Assembly (NCBI GenBank): GCA_945883775.1
Contig: CAMCYG010000007.1
Location: 1 to 39,579, forward strand
Direction of reading: 5' to 3'
DNA: 39,579 nucleotides
DNA from: Victivallis vadensis
GTDB taxonomy: Bacteria; Verrucomicrobiota; Kiritimatiellia; UBA8416; CAMCYG01
Shown here one piece after another: positions 39,481 to 39,579 of the stretch (its first letter is position 1; each line of letters starts with the position of its first letter). The translations under genes and the position numbers were made by a program. The notes beneath the pieces were generated by a model that saw nothing but the letters and a program-made list of their open reading frames with translations, was not told the origin of the DNA and ran no database searches.

Positions 39481-39500
39481 TTGCACTGAACTTGGTGCAA
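39481..39500. promoter_or_regulatory. Candidate operator-like inverted repeat
   Basis: TTGCAC-N8-GTGCAA in AT-rich flanks. Confidence 0.35.
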
Positions 39501-39579
39501 AATTAACAAGATAGGTATCAGAGTTTTTAAAACCTGTCTGTCAGGCTTTACTTACATTTATATTAACGGGCATCGAGGC

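Overview
The window is a roughly 39.6 kb bacterial chromosomal segment. Its gene content (sulfatase, DUF1080, HzsA-like and UroD-like proteins) is compatible with the PVC group, e.g. Lentisphaerota or Kiritimatiellota; this is inference from gene content only. Left to right it holds: a truncated ORF; a polytopic membrane protein; an EamA transporter; an FtsJ/RlmM-like methyltransferase; a nickel ECF transporter operon (nikM-nikR-nikQ-nikO) with two readable NikR-type operators; tRNA-Pro(TGG); an FNT channel; a his cluster (PHP phosphatase, M16 peptidase, hisA, hisB, hisC, hisD); ugd; rpsU with a terminator; a nucleotide-sugar operon (TIM-barrel isomerase, gmd, rmd-like, flippase-like); a cytidylyltransferase-GHMP kinase fusion with a YacP-type NYN protein; an EEP hydrolase; cardiolipin synthase; a NUDIX protein; a methyltransferase; DUF1080; a ferritin-like protein; a sulfatase/MFS/UroD-family/AraC catabolic cluster; and a hicBA module. 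From about 35.1 to 39.14 kb there is a GC-richer block whose terminal genes are both cut off (GH127 C-terminus at one end, sialate O-acetylesterase N-terminus at the other). The best second-look items are: (1) several intergenic hairpin repeats with GTAG/CTAC ends, including two REP-doublet (BIME-like) elements whose stems covary; (2) a hicA whose ATG is apparently ATA while the overlapping hicB stop is kept; (3) the cytidylyltransferase-GHMP kinase fusion; (4) NikR operators, one in front of a truncated leader-like ORF; (5) the doubly truncated HzsA-like/SUMF1 block, which could be a real insertion or an assembly chimera. No CRISPR array, intact transposase or prophage was seen.
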